Origin: an uncultured Sphingomonas sp.
Lineage (GTDB): Bacteria > Pseudomonadota > Alphaproteobacteria > Sphingomonadales > Sphingomonadaceae
Length of the DNA: 62,892 nt
NCBI GenBank assembly: GCA_913776045.1
Contig: CAJYOI010000051.1
Span: 1 to 62,892 of the forward strand
Reading direction: 5' to 3'
Every line of letters starts with the position of its first letter. The stretch's first letter is position 1. Position numbers and translations under genes: made by a program. The notes below the pieces were generated by a model. The model was given only the letters and a program-made list of their open reading frames with translations, had not been told where the DNA came from and searched no databases. Of the stretch, positions 33,578 through 43,138 are shown in pieces.

Positions 33578-34252
33578 ATGCGACAAGATGCCGCTAAACG
33601 CCGGTATGACGATGCCTGTGCCGCCACGCACGGCATGGACATCATCGGCGAGCGCTGGGCGCTGCCGATCATGCGCGAGCTGATGCTGGGGCCGCGGCGG
33701 TTCGGGGAATTGCGCAAGAGTCTGCCCGCCATCAGCGCGAATGTGCTGACCCAGCGGCTTGGCGATCTGGAGGCGGCAGGGATCGTACGGCGGGAGAAGC
33801 TGCCGCCGCCGGCCAGCGTCCAGGTCTATGGCCTGACCGAATGGGGTCAGCAGGCGGGGCCGGTGTTCCAGGCGCTTGGCCGCTGGGCCGCGCGCTCACC
33901 GCTGCACGACCCGACCAAGCCGTTCAGCCCGGTGTCGCTGATGCTGTCGCTTCGGACGATGATCGATACCGCTGCGGCGGGCGATCTCGTCGCCCGGCTG
34001 GGCTTTCGCTATGGCGACGAAACCTTCCACTGGACGATCGACCACGGCGTCGTGATGCTGGGTCGTGGGCTGCCCGCCGATCCGCACATCGTGTTCGGGG
34101 GCGAAACGGGCGGGGTCGCCGCACTGGTCTATGCAGGCGCGCCGCTGGCGGCACTGGAGGCGGACGGGATGATCACCGTCGAGGGTGATCGCGCGCTCGC
34201 CGAGCGGCTAGGGCAATTTTTTCCGATGCCCGAGAAGGCCAGGATCACTTGA
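33578..34252 (+). CDS. HxlR-family transcriptional regulator with C-terminal ligand domain
   Basis: A 224-residue regulator. Residues 10-110 are the HxlR winged helix (CAATHGMDIIGERWALPIMR, ELMLGPRRFGELRKSLPAIS, NVLTQRLGDLEAAGIVRRE, YGLTEWGQQAGPVFQALGRW). The C-terminal ~110 residues (RLGFRYGDETFHWTIDHGVV to DGMITVEGDRALAERLGQFF) resemble an SCP2-like lipid or ligand pocket, as in other long HxlR proteins. It is divergent from the VOC/GST operon and probably senses a hydrophobic or electrophilic compound. Confidence 0.87.
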   Translation: MRQDAAKRRYDDACAATHGMDIIGERWALPIMRELMLGPRRFGELRKSLPAISANVLTQRLGDLEAAGIVRREKLPPPASVQVYGLTEWGQQAGPVFQALGRWAARSPLHDPTKPFSPVSLMLSLRTMIDTAAAGDLVARLGFRYGDETFHWTIDHGVVMLGRGLPADPHIVFGGETGGVAALVYAGAPLAALEADGMITVEGDRALAERLGQFFPMPEKARIT

Positions 34253-34297
34253 ACGCGTTCTAGCGCTTCCTGTAGGGCCGTGCGCGAAAGGCAGCCG

Positions 34298-35302
34298 ATG
34301 ACCGACATTCCCAATACCCAGCCCGACAGCCGCGACACGACCATTCTGGAGGCACCCGACAAGGAAGTGTCGGTGCGCGATCTGTTCGGCATCGACATCG
34401 ACATGAAGGTGCCGGCGTTCAGCGAGGCCGACGAGCGCGTCCCCGACCTCGACCCGGCCTATGTCTTCGACGCCGACACGACGCTCGCGATCCTGGCGGG
34501 CTTCGCGCACAACCGTCGCGTGATGGTGCAGGGCTATCACGGCACCGGCAAGTCGACCCATATCGAACAGGTCGCCGCACGCCTCAACTGGCCGTGCATC
34601 CGCATCAACCTGGACGCGCACATCAGCCGCATCGACCTGATCGGCCGCGACGCGATCGTGCTGAAGGACGGCCAGCAGGTCACCGAATTCCGCGAAGGCC
34701 TGCTGCCCTGGGCGCTGCAGACCCCGACCGCGCTGGTGTTCGACGAATATGATGCAGGGCGCCCGGACGTGATGTTCGTCATCCAGCGCGTTCTGGAGAC
34801 GGAGGGTAAGCTGACGCTGCTCGACCAGAACCGTGTCATCCGCCCGAACCCCTGGTTCCGCCTGTTCGCGACCGCCAACACGGTGGGCCTGGGCGACACC
34901 AGCGGGCTGTATCATGGCACGCAGCAGATCAATCAGGGCCAGATGGACCGCTGGAACATCGTCGTCGGCCTGAACTATCTGCCCGCGCAGACCGAAGCGC
35001 AGATCGTGCTCGCCAAGTCGGGCGAGTATGACAAGCCGGGCGGCAAGGAGCAGGTCGACAACATGGTCCGCGTCGCCGACCTGACGCGCAAGGGCTTCAT
35101 CAACGGCGACATTTCGACCGTCATGAGCCCGCGCACCGTCATCACCTGGGCGCAGAACACGCTGATCTTCGGCGACGTCGGCTTCGCCTTCCGCCTGTCG
35201 TTCCTCAACAAGTGCGACGAGGCGGAGAAGTCGCTGGTCGCCGAATATTACCAGCGTGTGTTCGGCAAGGACCTGCCTGAAAGCGTGGCGGCGAAGGCTT
35301 GA
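34298..35302 (+). CDS. cobS: Cobaltochelatase subunit CobS
   Basis: AAA+ ATPase subunit of the aerobic cobaltochelatase, which inserts Co(II) into hydrogenobyrinic acid diamide together with CobT and CobN. The 334-residue protein has the N-terminal [20 protein letters not shown], Walker [34 protein letters not shown] (Walker B) and the closing [18 protein letters not shown], all strongly conserved in CobS. No other cobalamin genes are in the window. It is separated from cobT by a toxin-antitoxin pair. Confidence 0.94.
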   Translation: MTDIPNTQPDSRDTTILEAPDKEVSVRDLFGIDIDMKVPAFSEADERVPDLDPAYVFDADTTLAILAGFAHNRRVMVQGYHGTGKSTHIEQVAARLNWPCIRINLDAHISRIDLIGRDAIVLKDGQQVTEFREGLLPWALQTPTALVFDEYDAGRPDVMFVIQRVLETEGKLTLLDQNRVIRPNPWFRLFATANTVGLGDTSGLYHGTQQINQGQMDRWNIVVGLNYLPAQTEAQIVLAKSGEYDKPGGKEQVDNMVRVADLTRKGFINGDISTVMSPRTVITWAQNTLIFGDVGFAFRLSFLNKCDEAEKSLVAEYYQRVFGKDLPESVAAKA

Positions 35303-35310
35303 GTTCGGTG

Positions 35311-35333
35311 GTGGACTAACCTACTTAGTCCAC
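35311..35333. promoter_or_regulatory. Perfect palindrome upstream of the antitoxin gene (probable operator)
   Basis: GTGGACTAA (35311-35319) and TTAGTCCAC (35325-35333) are a perfect nine-base inverted repeat around CCTAC, nine bases after the cobS stop and 16 bases before the antitoxin ATG. Phd/YefM antitoxins bind such palindromes to repress their own operon. Confidence 0.65.
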
Positions 35334-35348
35334 TGCTGGAGGTGTGTG

Positions 35349-35633
35349 ATGGCCGAAGCTGATCCGCAGAAGACGTTCAACGTCCATGATGCCAAGACGA
35401 ACCTGTCGAAACTGATGGATCGCGCGCATGCGGGCGAGGAGATCGTGCTCGCCAAAGCGGGCGTGCCGTACGCGAAGATCGTGCCGTTCGACCCGCCCGC
35501 GCCCAAGCCACGACGTAAGCCGGGGGGGTGGCCGCAGCTCCGTGATATCCCCGACTCGGTGTGGCTCGATCCCATGCCTGAAGACGAACTGGAGCTTTGG
35601 GAGGGCAAGCGCCTGGAGAAGTACGGCCTGTGA
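35349..35633 (+). CDS. Type II antitoxin, Phd/YefM family
   Basis: A 94-residue antitoxin. FNVHDAKTNLSKLMDRAHAG and EEIVLAKAGVPYAKIVPFDP are the Phd/YefM DNA-binding N terminus; the acidic C terminus (DPMPEDELELWEGKRLEKYG) would wrap the toxin. It overlaps the toxin GTG by three bases. It sits between cobS and cobT. Confidence 0.9.
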   Translation: MAEADPQKTFNVHDAKTNLSKLMDRAHAGEEIVLAKAGVPYAKIVPFDPPAPKPRRKPGGWPQLRDIPDSVWLDPMPEDELELWEGKRLEKYGL

Positions 35634-36019
35634 GCCGATTTCTTTTGGATACTCATGCCGTCTTGTTCTGGTGGGGCGGATCGCCGCGGCTGAGTGCCAC
35701 CGCCACTCAGGTGATTGGCGACCCGGAGTCTGAAATTATCGTAAGCGCCGCAACTGCATGGGAAATCGCTACGAAATTCAGGATCGGTAAGCTGGATGAC
35801 ATCGGCGATCCCGCGATAGCTTATCCGCGTCTCATGGCTGAAAATGGATTTCTCGAACTTGATGTGACGACAGCGCATGGACTGCGCGCCGGTGGGTTAT
35901 ACGGCAAGCACCGTGACCCGTTCGATCGTTTGATCGCGGCACAGGCACTAATTGAGGGTTTGACTGTCATCACGCGCGATCCCGAAATCGCCGGTTTCGG
36001 CTGCAAGGTACTCTGGTAA
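35630..36019 (+). CDS. PIN-domain ribonuclease toxin, VapC-like
   Basis: A 129-residue PIN nuclease. [12 protein letters not shown] (first Asp), [20 protein letters not shown] (Glu) and [20 protein letters not shown] followed by [11 protein letters not shown] (two Asp) give the acidic metal site. It would cleave RNA when freed from the antitoxin. Translation starts at GTG 35630 inside the antitoxin stop; its TAA overlaps the cobT ATG (TAATG), so toxin translation may be coupled to cobT. Confidence 0.9.
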   Translation: MSRFLLDTHAVLFWWGGSPRLSATATQVIGDPESEIIVSAATAWEIATKFRIGKLDDIGDPAIAYPRLMAENGFLELDVTTAHGLRAGGLYGKHRDPFDRLIAAQALIEGLTVITRDPEIAGFGCKVLW

Positions 36020-37851
36020 TGGCCTCCGAAACCCCTCTCGATCGGTTCAAGTCGGTCCTCGCCGGTACGTCACGCGCACTGGCCGAGCGGCAGGATGTCG
36101 AGCTTGCCTTCACCGCCGATGCGCCGACGCAGGCCGGGCGGCATCTTAAGGTGCCGATGCCGGCGCGGACGCTACCCGCCGAGCAGGTGGCCGAGGCGCG
36201 GGGGTTTGCCGACAGCTTCTCGTTGCGGTTGCGGCACCACGACACCGCGCTCCACCAGCGGGGTGCGCCGCAGGACGCGGTGGCGCGGGCGGTGTTCGAT
36301 GCGGTGGAAACCGCGCGTGTCGAGGCGGTCGGATCGAAGGGTTATGCCGGGATCGCGGCGAACCTGGACCGGGCGCTCGCGATGCGGATGAAGTCCGACC
36401 CGATCGCGCGGGCGCGGACCGCGGAAGAAGTGCCGCTATCCAGTGCGGTCGCGCTGATGGTGCGCGAGCGGCTGACCGGCCGTGAGGCGCCGGCGTCGGC
36501 GACTGCGAGTCTCGCGATGGTTCGCGAGGATATCGAGGCTAAGGCGGGCGCCGATCTCGACGCGCTGGCGTTCGCCATAGACGATCAGCAGGCGTTCGCG
36601 CGACTGGTCGGAAAGCTGCTCGAGGACCTCGACCTGGTCGAGGGCGAAGTCCTGCCGCAGGAGGACGACGAGGGCGGCAACGACGACGAGGGCACCGAGG
36701 ACGAACGCCCCGACGAAGGCGACGACAACGAAGACGGCGGCGACCAGGGCGAGGGCCAGGTCGAGGCGCGCGGCGAACAGCGCGAGTCCGACACCGACGA
36801 CGGTGACGGCAGCGAACAGGGCGAGGACAGCTTCGACGACGCGGACGGCGAACCTGGCGACGAGGGCGACGACGGGATGCAGCCGGTGCGGCCGAACCGC
36901 CCGTTCAGCGACCTTAGTCCGCAGTTCGACTATAAGCCGTTCACGCGCGCATTCGACGAGGAGATCGCGGCGACCGACCTGTGCGACGCGGAGGAGCTCG
37001 ATCGCCTGCGCGCCTATCTCGATCAGCAGCTGGTCCATCTGCAGGGGGTGGTCACCAAGCTCGCCAACCGGCTCCAGCGGCGGTTGATGGCGCAGCAGTC
37101 GCGGTCGTGGGATTTCGACCAGGAAGAGGGCATTCTGGACGCGGCACGGCTCGCGCGGATCGTCGTCAATCCGATGCTGTCGCTGAGCTACAAGCGCGAG
37201 CGGGACACCGAGTTCAAGGACACGATCGTCACGATCCTGATCGACAATTCGGGGTCGATGCGCGGGCGACCGATCAGCATCGCTGCGATCAGCGCGGATA
37301 TTCTCGCGCGCACGCTGGAGCGCGTCGGCGTGAAGGTCGAGATCCTCGGCTTCACCACCCGTGCATGGAAAGGCGGGCAAGCGCGTGAGGCGTGGCTAGC
37401 GGCGGGCCGCCCGCCGCAGCCGGGGCGGCTGAACGACATCCGCCACATCATCTACAAACAGGCCGACGAGCCGTGGCGGCGGGCGAAGCGATCGCTCGGG
37501 CTGATGATGCGCGAAGGGCTGCTCAAGGAGAATATCGACGGCGAGGCGCTACTGTGGGCGCACGGCCGCTTGATCGCTCGGCCCGAGGATCGCCGAATCC
37601 TGATGGTCATCTCGGACGGCGCGCCGGTCGATGATTCGACGCTGAGCGTCAATTCGGGCGCCTATCTGGAACGCCATCTGCGCCAGGTGATCGGCTGGAT
37701 CGAAAGCCGCTCGCCGGTCGAACTGGTGGCGATCGGCATCGGGCATGACGTGACCCGCTATTACAGCCGGGCGGTGACGATCATGGACGTCGAGCAGTTG
37801 GCGGGCACGATGATCGAGCAGTTGGCCGGGCTGTTCGACGATGCGGTGTAA
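36019..37851 (+). CDS. cobT: Cobaltochelatase subunit CobT
   Basis: A 610-residue cobaltochelatase subunit that works with CobS as the ATPase motor for CobN. After a helical N-terminal part ([20 protein letters not shown]) there is a very acidic linker of about 75 residues (around 210-290, rich in Asp, Glu and Gly), then the C-terminal vWA domain with MIDAS motif IDNSGSM (Asp409) and [17 protein letters not shown] 36019 overlaps the toxin stop, so it relies on upstream transcription from cobS or the toxin-antitoxin promoter. Confidence 0.94.
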   Translation: MASETPLDRFKSVLAGTSRALAERQDVELAFTADAPTQAGRHLKVPMPARTLPAEQVAEARGFADSFSLRLRHHDTALHQRGAPQDAVARAVFDAVETARVEAVGSKGYAGIAANLDRALAMRMKSDPIARARTAEEVPLSSAVALMVRERLTGREAPASATASLAMVREDIEAKAGADLDALAFAIDDQQAFARLVGKLLEDLDLVEGEVLPQEDDEGGNDDEGTEDERPDEGDDNEDGGDQGEGQVEARGEQRESDTDDGDGSEQGEDSFDDADGEPGDEGDDGMQPVRPNRPFSDLSPQFDYKPFTRAFDEEIAATDLCDAEELDRLRAYLDQQLVHLQGVVTKLANRLQRRLMAQQSRSWDFDQEEGILDAARLARIVVNPMLSLSYKRERDTEFKDTIVTILIDNSGSMRGRPISIAAISADILARTLERVGVKVEILGFTTRAWKGGQAREAWLAAGRPPQPGRLNDIRHIIYKQADEPWRRAKRSLGLMMREGLLKENIDGEALLWAHGRLIARPEDRRILMVISDGAPVDDSTLSVNSGAYLERHLRQVIGWIESRSPVELVAIGIGHDVTRYYSRAVTIMDVEQLAGTMIEQLAGLFDDAV

Positions 37852-37857
37852 GTGGCT

Positions 37858-37931
37858 GTGCTCCGGCGAAGGCCGGAGCGTTGACGAGCGTGAGCGCGCG
37901 GCTTCTACCGCTCTGGCCTTCGCCGGAGCAC
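37858..37931. repeat. Palindromic repeat with 17-base perfect arms
   Basis: GTGCTCCGGCGAAGGCC (37858-37874) and GGCCTTCGCCGGAGCAC (37915-37931) are perfect inverted repeats. The element follows the cobT stop by seven bases and could end or stabilise its transcript. Confidence 0.8.
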
Positions 37932-37941
37932 GGACGGGCGG

Positions 37942-38187
37942 ATGATCGACACGCCCGAGGACGGCTTCGTCGGGCCGGTGAAACGGTCGGTGACGATCGC
38001 GGGGCACCAGACGTCGATCAGCCTGGAGCCCGTGTTCTGGACGGCGCTGGAGCAGGCGGCGGGGGAGGCGGGGTTGCCGCTCAACGCGCTGATCGCGCAG
38101 ATCGACGTGCTGCGGATCGGTGCGGACGACCCACCGAATCTGGCGAGTGCGATCAGGACATGGCTATTCGATCGAGCGGTTCGATAA
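37942..38187 (+). CDS. Ribbon-helix-helix domain protein
   Basis: An 81-residue protein with the pattern KRSVTIAGHQTSISLEPVFW followed by ALEQAAGEAGLPLNALIAQI and NLASAIRTWLFD, the RHH_4 family. It is probably a small DNA-binding regulator; no partner toxin is adjacent. It lies just after the cobT-associated repeat. Confidence 0.8.
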   Translation: MIDTPEDGFVGPVKRSVTIAGHQTSISLEPVFWTALEQAAGEAGLPLNALIAQIDVLRIGADDPPNLASAIRTWLFDRAVR

Positions 38188-38197
38188 ATTCGCCGGT

Positions 38198-38278
38198 ATG
38201 CCGGACTCGATCCGGCATCCAGGGCGGCAGGCGATGTCGCTCACGGCTATGGATCCCGGGTCGAGCCCCGGGATGACG
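38198..38278. repeat. Palindromic repeat related to 29766-29849
   Basis: Contains ATGCCGGACTCGATCCGGCAT and the right part ATCCCGGGTCGAGCCCCGGG ending ATGACG; the core CGGACTCGATCCGG and terminal GGGATGACG are shared with the other copy. Confidence 0.7.
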
Positions 38279-38393
38279 ATTGTGAAGAAGTCGTCATCCC
38301 ATCACAGCGTTCGTGCTGAGCTCTTTTAATCACCATCCTTCATGCTGCCAGTGATGCGCTGGCGTATAGCAGAACGGTGCTTCGGCCCGGGTC

Positions 38394-38416
38394 CCATCAA
38401 AGCGATACTTTGATGG
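38394..38416. repeat. Perfect hairpin downstream of the glutamate dehydrogenase gene
   Basis: CCATCAAAG and CTTTGATGG are a nine-base perfect inverted repeat around CGATA, 38 bases past the stop of the minus-strand gene. No T run follows in that direction, so it may be a 3' stabilising stem or a factor-assisted terminator. Confidence 0.5.
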
Positions 38417-38453
38417 TCGCCCGACCCGCTTTGCACGAACGGAGAGGCGCGGT

Positions 38454-41400
38454 TCAGCGCCCCAGCAACACCCGCGCCTGGCTCGCGATCTGCGCCAGCA
38501 TCGCCGCGTTCGGCGTCGCCGCTGCCCGCGCACGGCGGACGAGATCGGCGAACTGCGTCACCCGCGCCGCATTGTCGACCAACCATGCATCGACCGCAGC
38601 CTCCGGATCCTTGTCGGCGTGTCGCGACAGGAAATCGAGGCGCAATTGCTGGAAATCGCGCGCCAGGCCGGCGATTAGCAGGCGCTCCCACGGATCGCCC
38701 GTCGTGACGCGCGCGGCGGTCGTCTGCGCCCAGTCGAGGCCCAGCGCCTGACCCAGATGGGTGAAGGCATGCGTCAGTCGCGTCTCGTCCGCACCGCTAC
38801 GCTGGCCGAGGTCGGCCAGGCCGACAACGCCGTCCAGTTCGAACAGGCGGACCGTCCGGCGAACCAGAGGCTTGGGCGCGCCGGCGGCTTCCAGTCGTTC
38901 GACGATGCGGTCGCTGCCCGCGCGAACCTCGTCGCGCAACAGGTCTGCGGTCTGGCGGTCGAGCGCATCGATCTGCGGCTTCAACCGCGCGACGACGTCG
39001 CCCGGGCCTTCGCCCGGACGCGCCGCGCGGAGCAGGTCGGCGATCTGCGACCGCGTGGCGACCGCCACTTCCTCGAACAGCGCGATGCGCGCGCCTTCGG
39101 GGATGGCCGCCGTCTCGATCGCTTCCCACAACGCAGGCAGGTCGAACAGGCGTTCGGCCGCGACGAACATCGCCGCGATGTCGCCCATCGCCGCGCCTTC
39201 CTCCTCGGCCAGCTCGAACGGGTTGAGCACGCCCAACCGGTTGACGATACGGTTGGCGAGCTTCGTTGCGACGATCTCGCCGCGCAGGCGGTGCGCATCG
39301 ATCGCTGCGGCGAAGGACTTGCGCATCGCCGGCGGGAAAGCGGCGTACAGGTCGGGCTTCAACTCATCGTCGAGACCCAGCTTGCGCGCCTCGATCGCGT
39401 CCTGCAGCGCGAGCTTCGCGGTCGCCAGCAGCACGGCGAGTTCGGGCCGGGTCAGATGCCCGCCCTCCTGCGCACGACGCAGATACTCTTCGTTGCTCGC
39501 CAGTCCCTCGACCGCGCGGTCGAGCCGGCCCGACGCCTCCATCATCTCGATCGTGCGGACATAACTCGGCACCGCGATCGCGCCGTCATTTTCCATGATG
39601 GAGAGCGCCAGCGTCTGGAGGCGGTTGTCCTCCAGCACCAGATGCGCGACGTCGTCGGTCATGCTGGCGAGTAGCGCATTGCGCTTGTCCTCGGCGAGGC
39701 GCCCTTCGGTCATCTCGCGGTTCAGCGCGATCTTGATATTGACCTCGTTGTCCGAACAGTCGACGCCGGCCGAATTGTCGATGAAGTCGGTGTTGATCCG
39801 CCCGCCATGCGCCGCGAACGCGATACGCGCGGCCTGGGTCACGCCCAGATTGGCACCTTCGCCGATCGCGGTCGCGCGGATGTCCTCGGCATCGACGCGC
39901 AGGCGGTCGTTGGCGGGGTCACCGACGGTCGCATTGTTCTCGGCGCGTGCCTTCACATAGGTGCCGATGCCGCCGAACCAGATCAGGTCGATGGGCGCCT
40001 TCAGGATCGCGGAGATGAGCGCAGCGGGCTCGATCTCGCCCGGCTCGATGCCCAGCGACGCCGCGGCTTCCTTCGACAGCTTCACCGACTTGTCGGCGCG
40101 CGAGAAGACGCCGCCGCCCTTCGAGATCAGCTTGGTGTCATAGTCCGCCCAGCTGGAGCGCGGTTGCTGGAACATGCGGTTGCGCTCTTCCCACGATGCG
40201 GCAGGATCGGGCGCGGGGTCGAGGAAGATGTGGCGGTGGTCGAAGGCGGCGACCAAGCGGATCGCCTTCGACAGCAGCATGCCGTTGCCGAACACGTCAC
40301 CCGACATGTCGCCGCAGCCGACGACGTCGATGCTCTGCGTCTGCACGTCGACGCCCTTTTCGGCGAAGTGGCGTTGGACCGACACCCAAGCACCCTTGGC
40401 GGTGATGCCCATCGCCTTGTGGTCGTAGCCGACCGATCCGCCCGAGGCGAAGGCGTCGCCTAGCCAGAAGCCGCGTTCGAGCGCGATCGCGTTGGCGACG
40501 TCGCTGAACGTCGCAGTGCCCTTGTCGGCGGCGACGACAAAATAGGGATCGTCGCCGTCGAGTACGGTCACGCTCTCGGGGTGCACCACCGTGTTCTCGA
40601 CCAGGTTGTCGGTGATCGACAGAAGCGTGCGTATGAAAATCCGGTAGCTCTCGGTCCCCTCCGCAAACCACGCGTCGCGGTCGACCGCCGGGTTGGGCAA
40701 TTGCTTGGCGTAGAAGCCGCCCTTGGCACCAGTCGGCACGATCACCGCGTTCTTCACGCGCTGCGCCTTCATCAACCCCAGGATTTCGGTGCGGAAATCG
40801 TCGCGGCGGTCGGACCAGCGCAAGCCGCCCCGCGCGACCGGGCCGGCGCGCAGGTGAATGCCCTCGACGCGCGGCGAATACACCCAGATTTCGCGCCACG
40901 GCAGCGGCTTGGGCAGGCCCGGGACTTTCGCCGAATCGAGCTTGAACGCGAGCGCCTCGGCCGCGGCGGGGGCAAAGGCGTTGGTGCGCAGCGTTGCGGT
41001 GATGACGCCGTGGATCGTGCGCAGGATGCGGTCGTCGTCGACGCCGGCGACCTTGTCGAGCCCGTCGAGCACCGCGCGGTCGGCGGCGGTGATGCGCGCA
41101 TCGCGGTCGCCCGCCATCGGATCGTGCGCGGCGACGAACCGCTCGATCAGCGCGGTCGCGACCTTGGGCGCACGGCGGATCGCATCGACCACGGTGACCA
41201 GGCCGTAGGTCAGCCCCGCCTGGCGCAGATAGCGGAACCACGCACGGAACAGGACGACCGCCTTGGGGTCCATCGCCGCTTCGACGATCAGCCGGTTGAA
41301 CGCGTCGTTCTCCGCGCGGCCTTCCAGCACGGCTCCCACCGCAGCCTCGACCGTGGCGGTGTCGAAGTCGCCGGCGTCGGCGGGCAATTGCACCAGGAAG

Positions 41401-43073
41401 TCGTGGACGAACGCGCCGTCCGCGTCGGTCAGCGGAACCGGCACTTCCTCGATCACGCGGAAGCCGAAATTCTCGAACACCGGCACCGCATCCGACAGCG
41501 CCAGTGCGCCGCCAAGACGGTAAAGTTTTACCCGGCGCTCGTCGGGCTTGGCAGCAGGGGTGATGCGGATCGACCGGCTGTTCGGGCCCGACAGCTCGCC
41601 CAGTTGCAGGATGTCCTGCGCCGCGGCCTCCGGCGGATAGTGCATCCGGTAGCCGTTGGGGAAGGCGTTGGCGAAGCGCAGCGCGAGCCGCGTGCCGCGG
41701 GTATCGCCGACCTGCTCGATCAGCGCCGCCTCGATCGCCGGCACCCAGCCGCGGACCATCCGCTCCAGTTCCTGGTCGAGCGCGGCGACGTCGGGTGTCT
41801 TGCTGCTGTCGCGCACGTCGAGCGTGTAGCGCAGGAGCGCGACGACGCCGTCCTCCAGCGCGATCGACCAGTTGAGCAGATTGGCGTCGGCGGCCTTGGC
41901 CAGCATGTCGCCGATCGCCAGGCGGCGCGCGGTCGTCACATCGTCTCGCGGCAGCCAGACGAAGGCGAAGATGTGCCGGCCGAGTGCCGACTTCACCATC
42001 TCCAGCTTCGGGCGCGGGCGATCCGCCAGGCTCATCGCGGTCAGCGCGAGGCGTTCGAGCTGATCGGGCTGGAACGCCGCGGTCAGATCATGCGGCAGCG
42101 CGGTCAGTGCATGGGTCAGCGCCTTGCCGGTATGGCCCTTGGGGTCGAAGCCGAACTTGGCCTCCATCATCGCCAGCCGCTCGCGCAGCACCGGCACGTC
42201 GCGTGGAGAGGCGTGGAGCGCGCCCGAGGTCCACAAACCCGCATGCATCGACAGGCCGGTCACCTTGCCGCCCTCGCGGATCGGCAGCAGGACCAGGTCG
42301 AGCGGGGCGCGGCGATGCACGGTCGCGATGCAGTTGGACTTGAGCAGCAGCGGCGCGCTGCCGCCCTTTTCGAAGAACTCGACCGCCGTCTCGCGCGAGC
42401 GTTCGGCGAGCAGCGGCACGTCGAAGTCATGCCGCGCGATGCCCAGCGCATTCTCGCGCCGGCCATCACGATACCAGCTTTCATGGCCCAGCAGTGTGAA
42501 GGCGCGGTCGTTGAACCACTGGAGCAGCGTGCCGCCTTCGATATTGCCTTCGCCGACCAGCTTGGACGCATCGGTACGCATCGCAGCCTGGAGCGCGGGC
42601 CAGTCGGCCACCGCGCTACGCACATGCGCCAGATTGCGTGCCAGCTCGGATTCGATCGCGCGCCGTACCTTCGCGTCGGCGCGGTGCATCTCGATGTAGA
42701 CCATCGATTCGAACGCGCCCTCGCCAATGCCGAGCAGCGTGCCCGCGGCGTCGCGCTTGGCGAGGACCACCGGGTGGATCACGCGGTCGATCGGCACGTC
42801 GTGCGCGGCGATCGTCGCCGCGATCGAATCGACCAGGAAGGGCATGTCGTCGTTGATGACGGCGAGGCGCATCCTGCGCCGGTGGCCGTCGCCCTCCACC
42901 ATCTCCAGCGCGATGGCCGGGCTGCCGGGCGGACGACTGGCGGCGGTCTGAGCGACGAAGGCGGCCGCCTCCGCCCGCTCGGCCGCGGTCAGGCCTTCGA
43001 TCTCTCCCGGCAGGGCGCCTTCGATCAGTCGGGCGGCAAGCGCATCCGACAGCGAACTGGTCTTGTGTGCCAT
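38454..43073 (-). CDS. gdhB: NAD-specific glutamate dehydrogenase, large (180-kDa) class
   Basis: Oxidatively deaminates glutamate to 2-oxoglutarate with NAD, a catabolic role. At 1539 residues it belongs to the large L-GDH class. The regulatory N-terminal part (about 1-700) includes VINDDMPFLVDSIAATIAAH and HFDVPLL-type segments. The catalytic domain contains GGLRWSDRRDDFRTEILGLM, VPTGAKGGFYAKQLP (catalytic Lys) and NQVGYDH-like GGSVGYDHKAMGITAKGAW, followed by VVGCGDMSGDVFGNGM (dinucleotide binding) and DNSAGVDCSDNEVNIKIALN. It follows the PAS gene by 65 bases on the same strand. Symbol gdhB is used for this class in Pseudomonas. Confidence 0.94.
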   Translation of the reverse strand: MAHKTSSLSDALAARLIEGALPGEIEGLTAAERAEAAAFVAQTAASRPPGSPAIALEMVEGDGHRRRMRLAVINDDMPFLVDSIAATIAAHDVPIDRVIHPVVLAKRDAAGTLLGIGEGAFESMVYIEMHRADAKVRRAIESELARNLAHVRSAVADWPALQAAMRTDASKLVGEGNIEGGTLLQWFNDRAFTLLGHESWYRDGRRENALGIARHDFDVPLLAERSRETAVEFFEKGGSAPLLLKSNCIATVHRRAPLDLVLLPIREGGKVTGLSMHAGLWTSGALHASPRDVPVLRERLAMMEAKFGFDPKGHTGKALTHALTALPHDLTAAFQPDQLERLALTAMSLADRPRPKLEMVKSALGRHIFAFVWLPRDDVTTARRLAIGDMLAKAADANLLNWSIALEDGVVALLRYTLDVRDSSKTPDVAALDQELERMVRGWVPAIEAALIEQVGDTRGTRLALRFANAFPNGYRMHYPPEAAAQDILQLGELSGPNSRSIRITPAAKPDERRVKLYRLGGALALSDAVPVFENFGFRVIEEVPVPLTDADGAFVHDFLVQLPADAGDFDTATVEAAVGAVLEGRAENDAFNRLIVEAAMDPKAVVLFRAWFRYLRQAGLTYGLVTVVDAIRRAPKVATALIERFVAAHDPMAGDRDARITAADRAVLDGLDKVAGVDDDRILRTIHGVITATLRTNAFAPAAAEALAFKLDSAKVPGLPKPLPWREIWVYSPRVEGIHLRAGPVARGGLRWSDRRDDFRTEILGLMKAQRVKNAVIVPTGAKGGFYAKQLPNPAVDRDAWFAEGTESYRIFIRTLLSITDNLVENTVVHPESVTVLDGDDPYFVVAADKGTATFSDVANAIALERGFWLGDAFASGGSVGYDHKAMGITAKGAWVSVQRHFAEKGVDVQTQSIDVVGCGDMSGDVFGNGMLLSKAIRLVAAFDHRHIFLDPAPDPAASWEERNRMFQQPRSSWADYDTKLISKGGGVFSRADKSVKLSKEAAASLGIEPGEIEPAALISAILKAPIDLIWFGGIGTYVKARAENNATVGDPANDRLRVDAEDIRATAIGEGANLGVTQAARIAFAAHGGRINTDFIDNSAGVDCSDNEVNIKIALNREMTEGRLAEDKRNALLASMTDDVAHLVLEDNRLQTLALSIMENDGAIAVPSYVRTIEMMEASGRLDRAVEGLASNEEYLRRAQEGGHLTRPELAVLLATAKLALQDAIEARKLGLDDELKPDLYAAFPPAMRKSFAAAIDAHRLRGEIVATKLANRIVNRLGVLNPFELAEEEGAAMGDIAAMFVAAERLFDLPALWEAIETAAIPEGARIALFEEVAVATRSQIADLLRAARPGEGPGDVVARLKPQIDALDRQTADLLRDEVRAGSDRIVERLEAAGAPKPLVRRTVRLFELDGVVGLADLGQRSGADETRLTHAFTHLGQALGLDWAQTTAARVTTGDPWERLLIAGLARDFQQLRLDFLSRHADKDPEAAVDAWLVDNAARVTQFADLVRRARAAATPNAAMLAQIASQARVLLGR

Positions 43074-43138
43074 GGTCGCTCTATGCGCTCGCTTGCGCGG
43101 CGGCTCAAGGCCGTTGTAATATTATTTCGTGCGGATTC

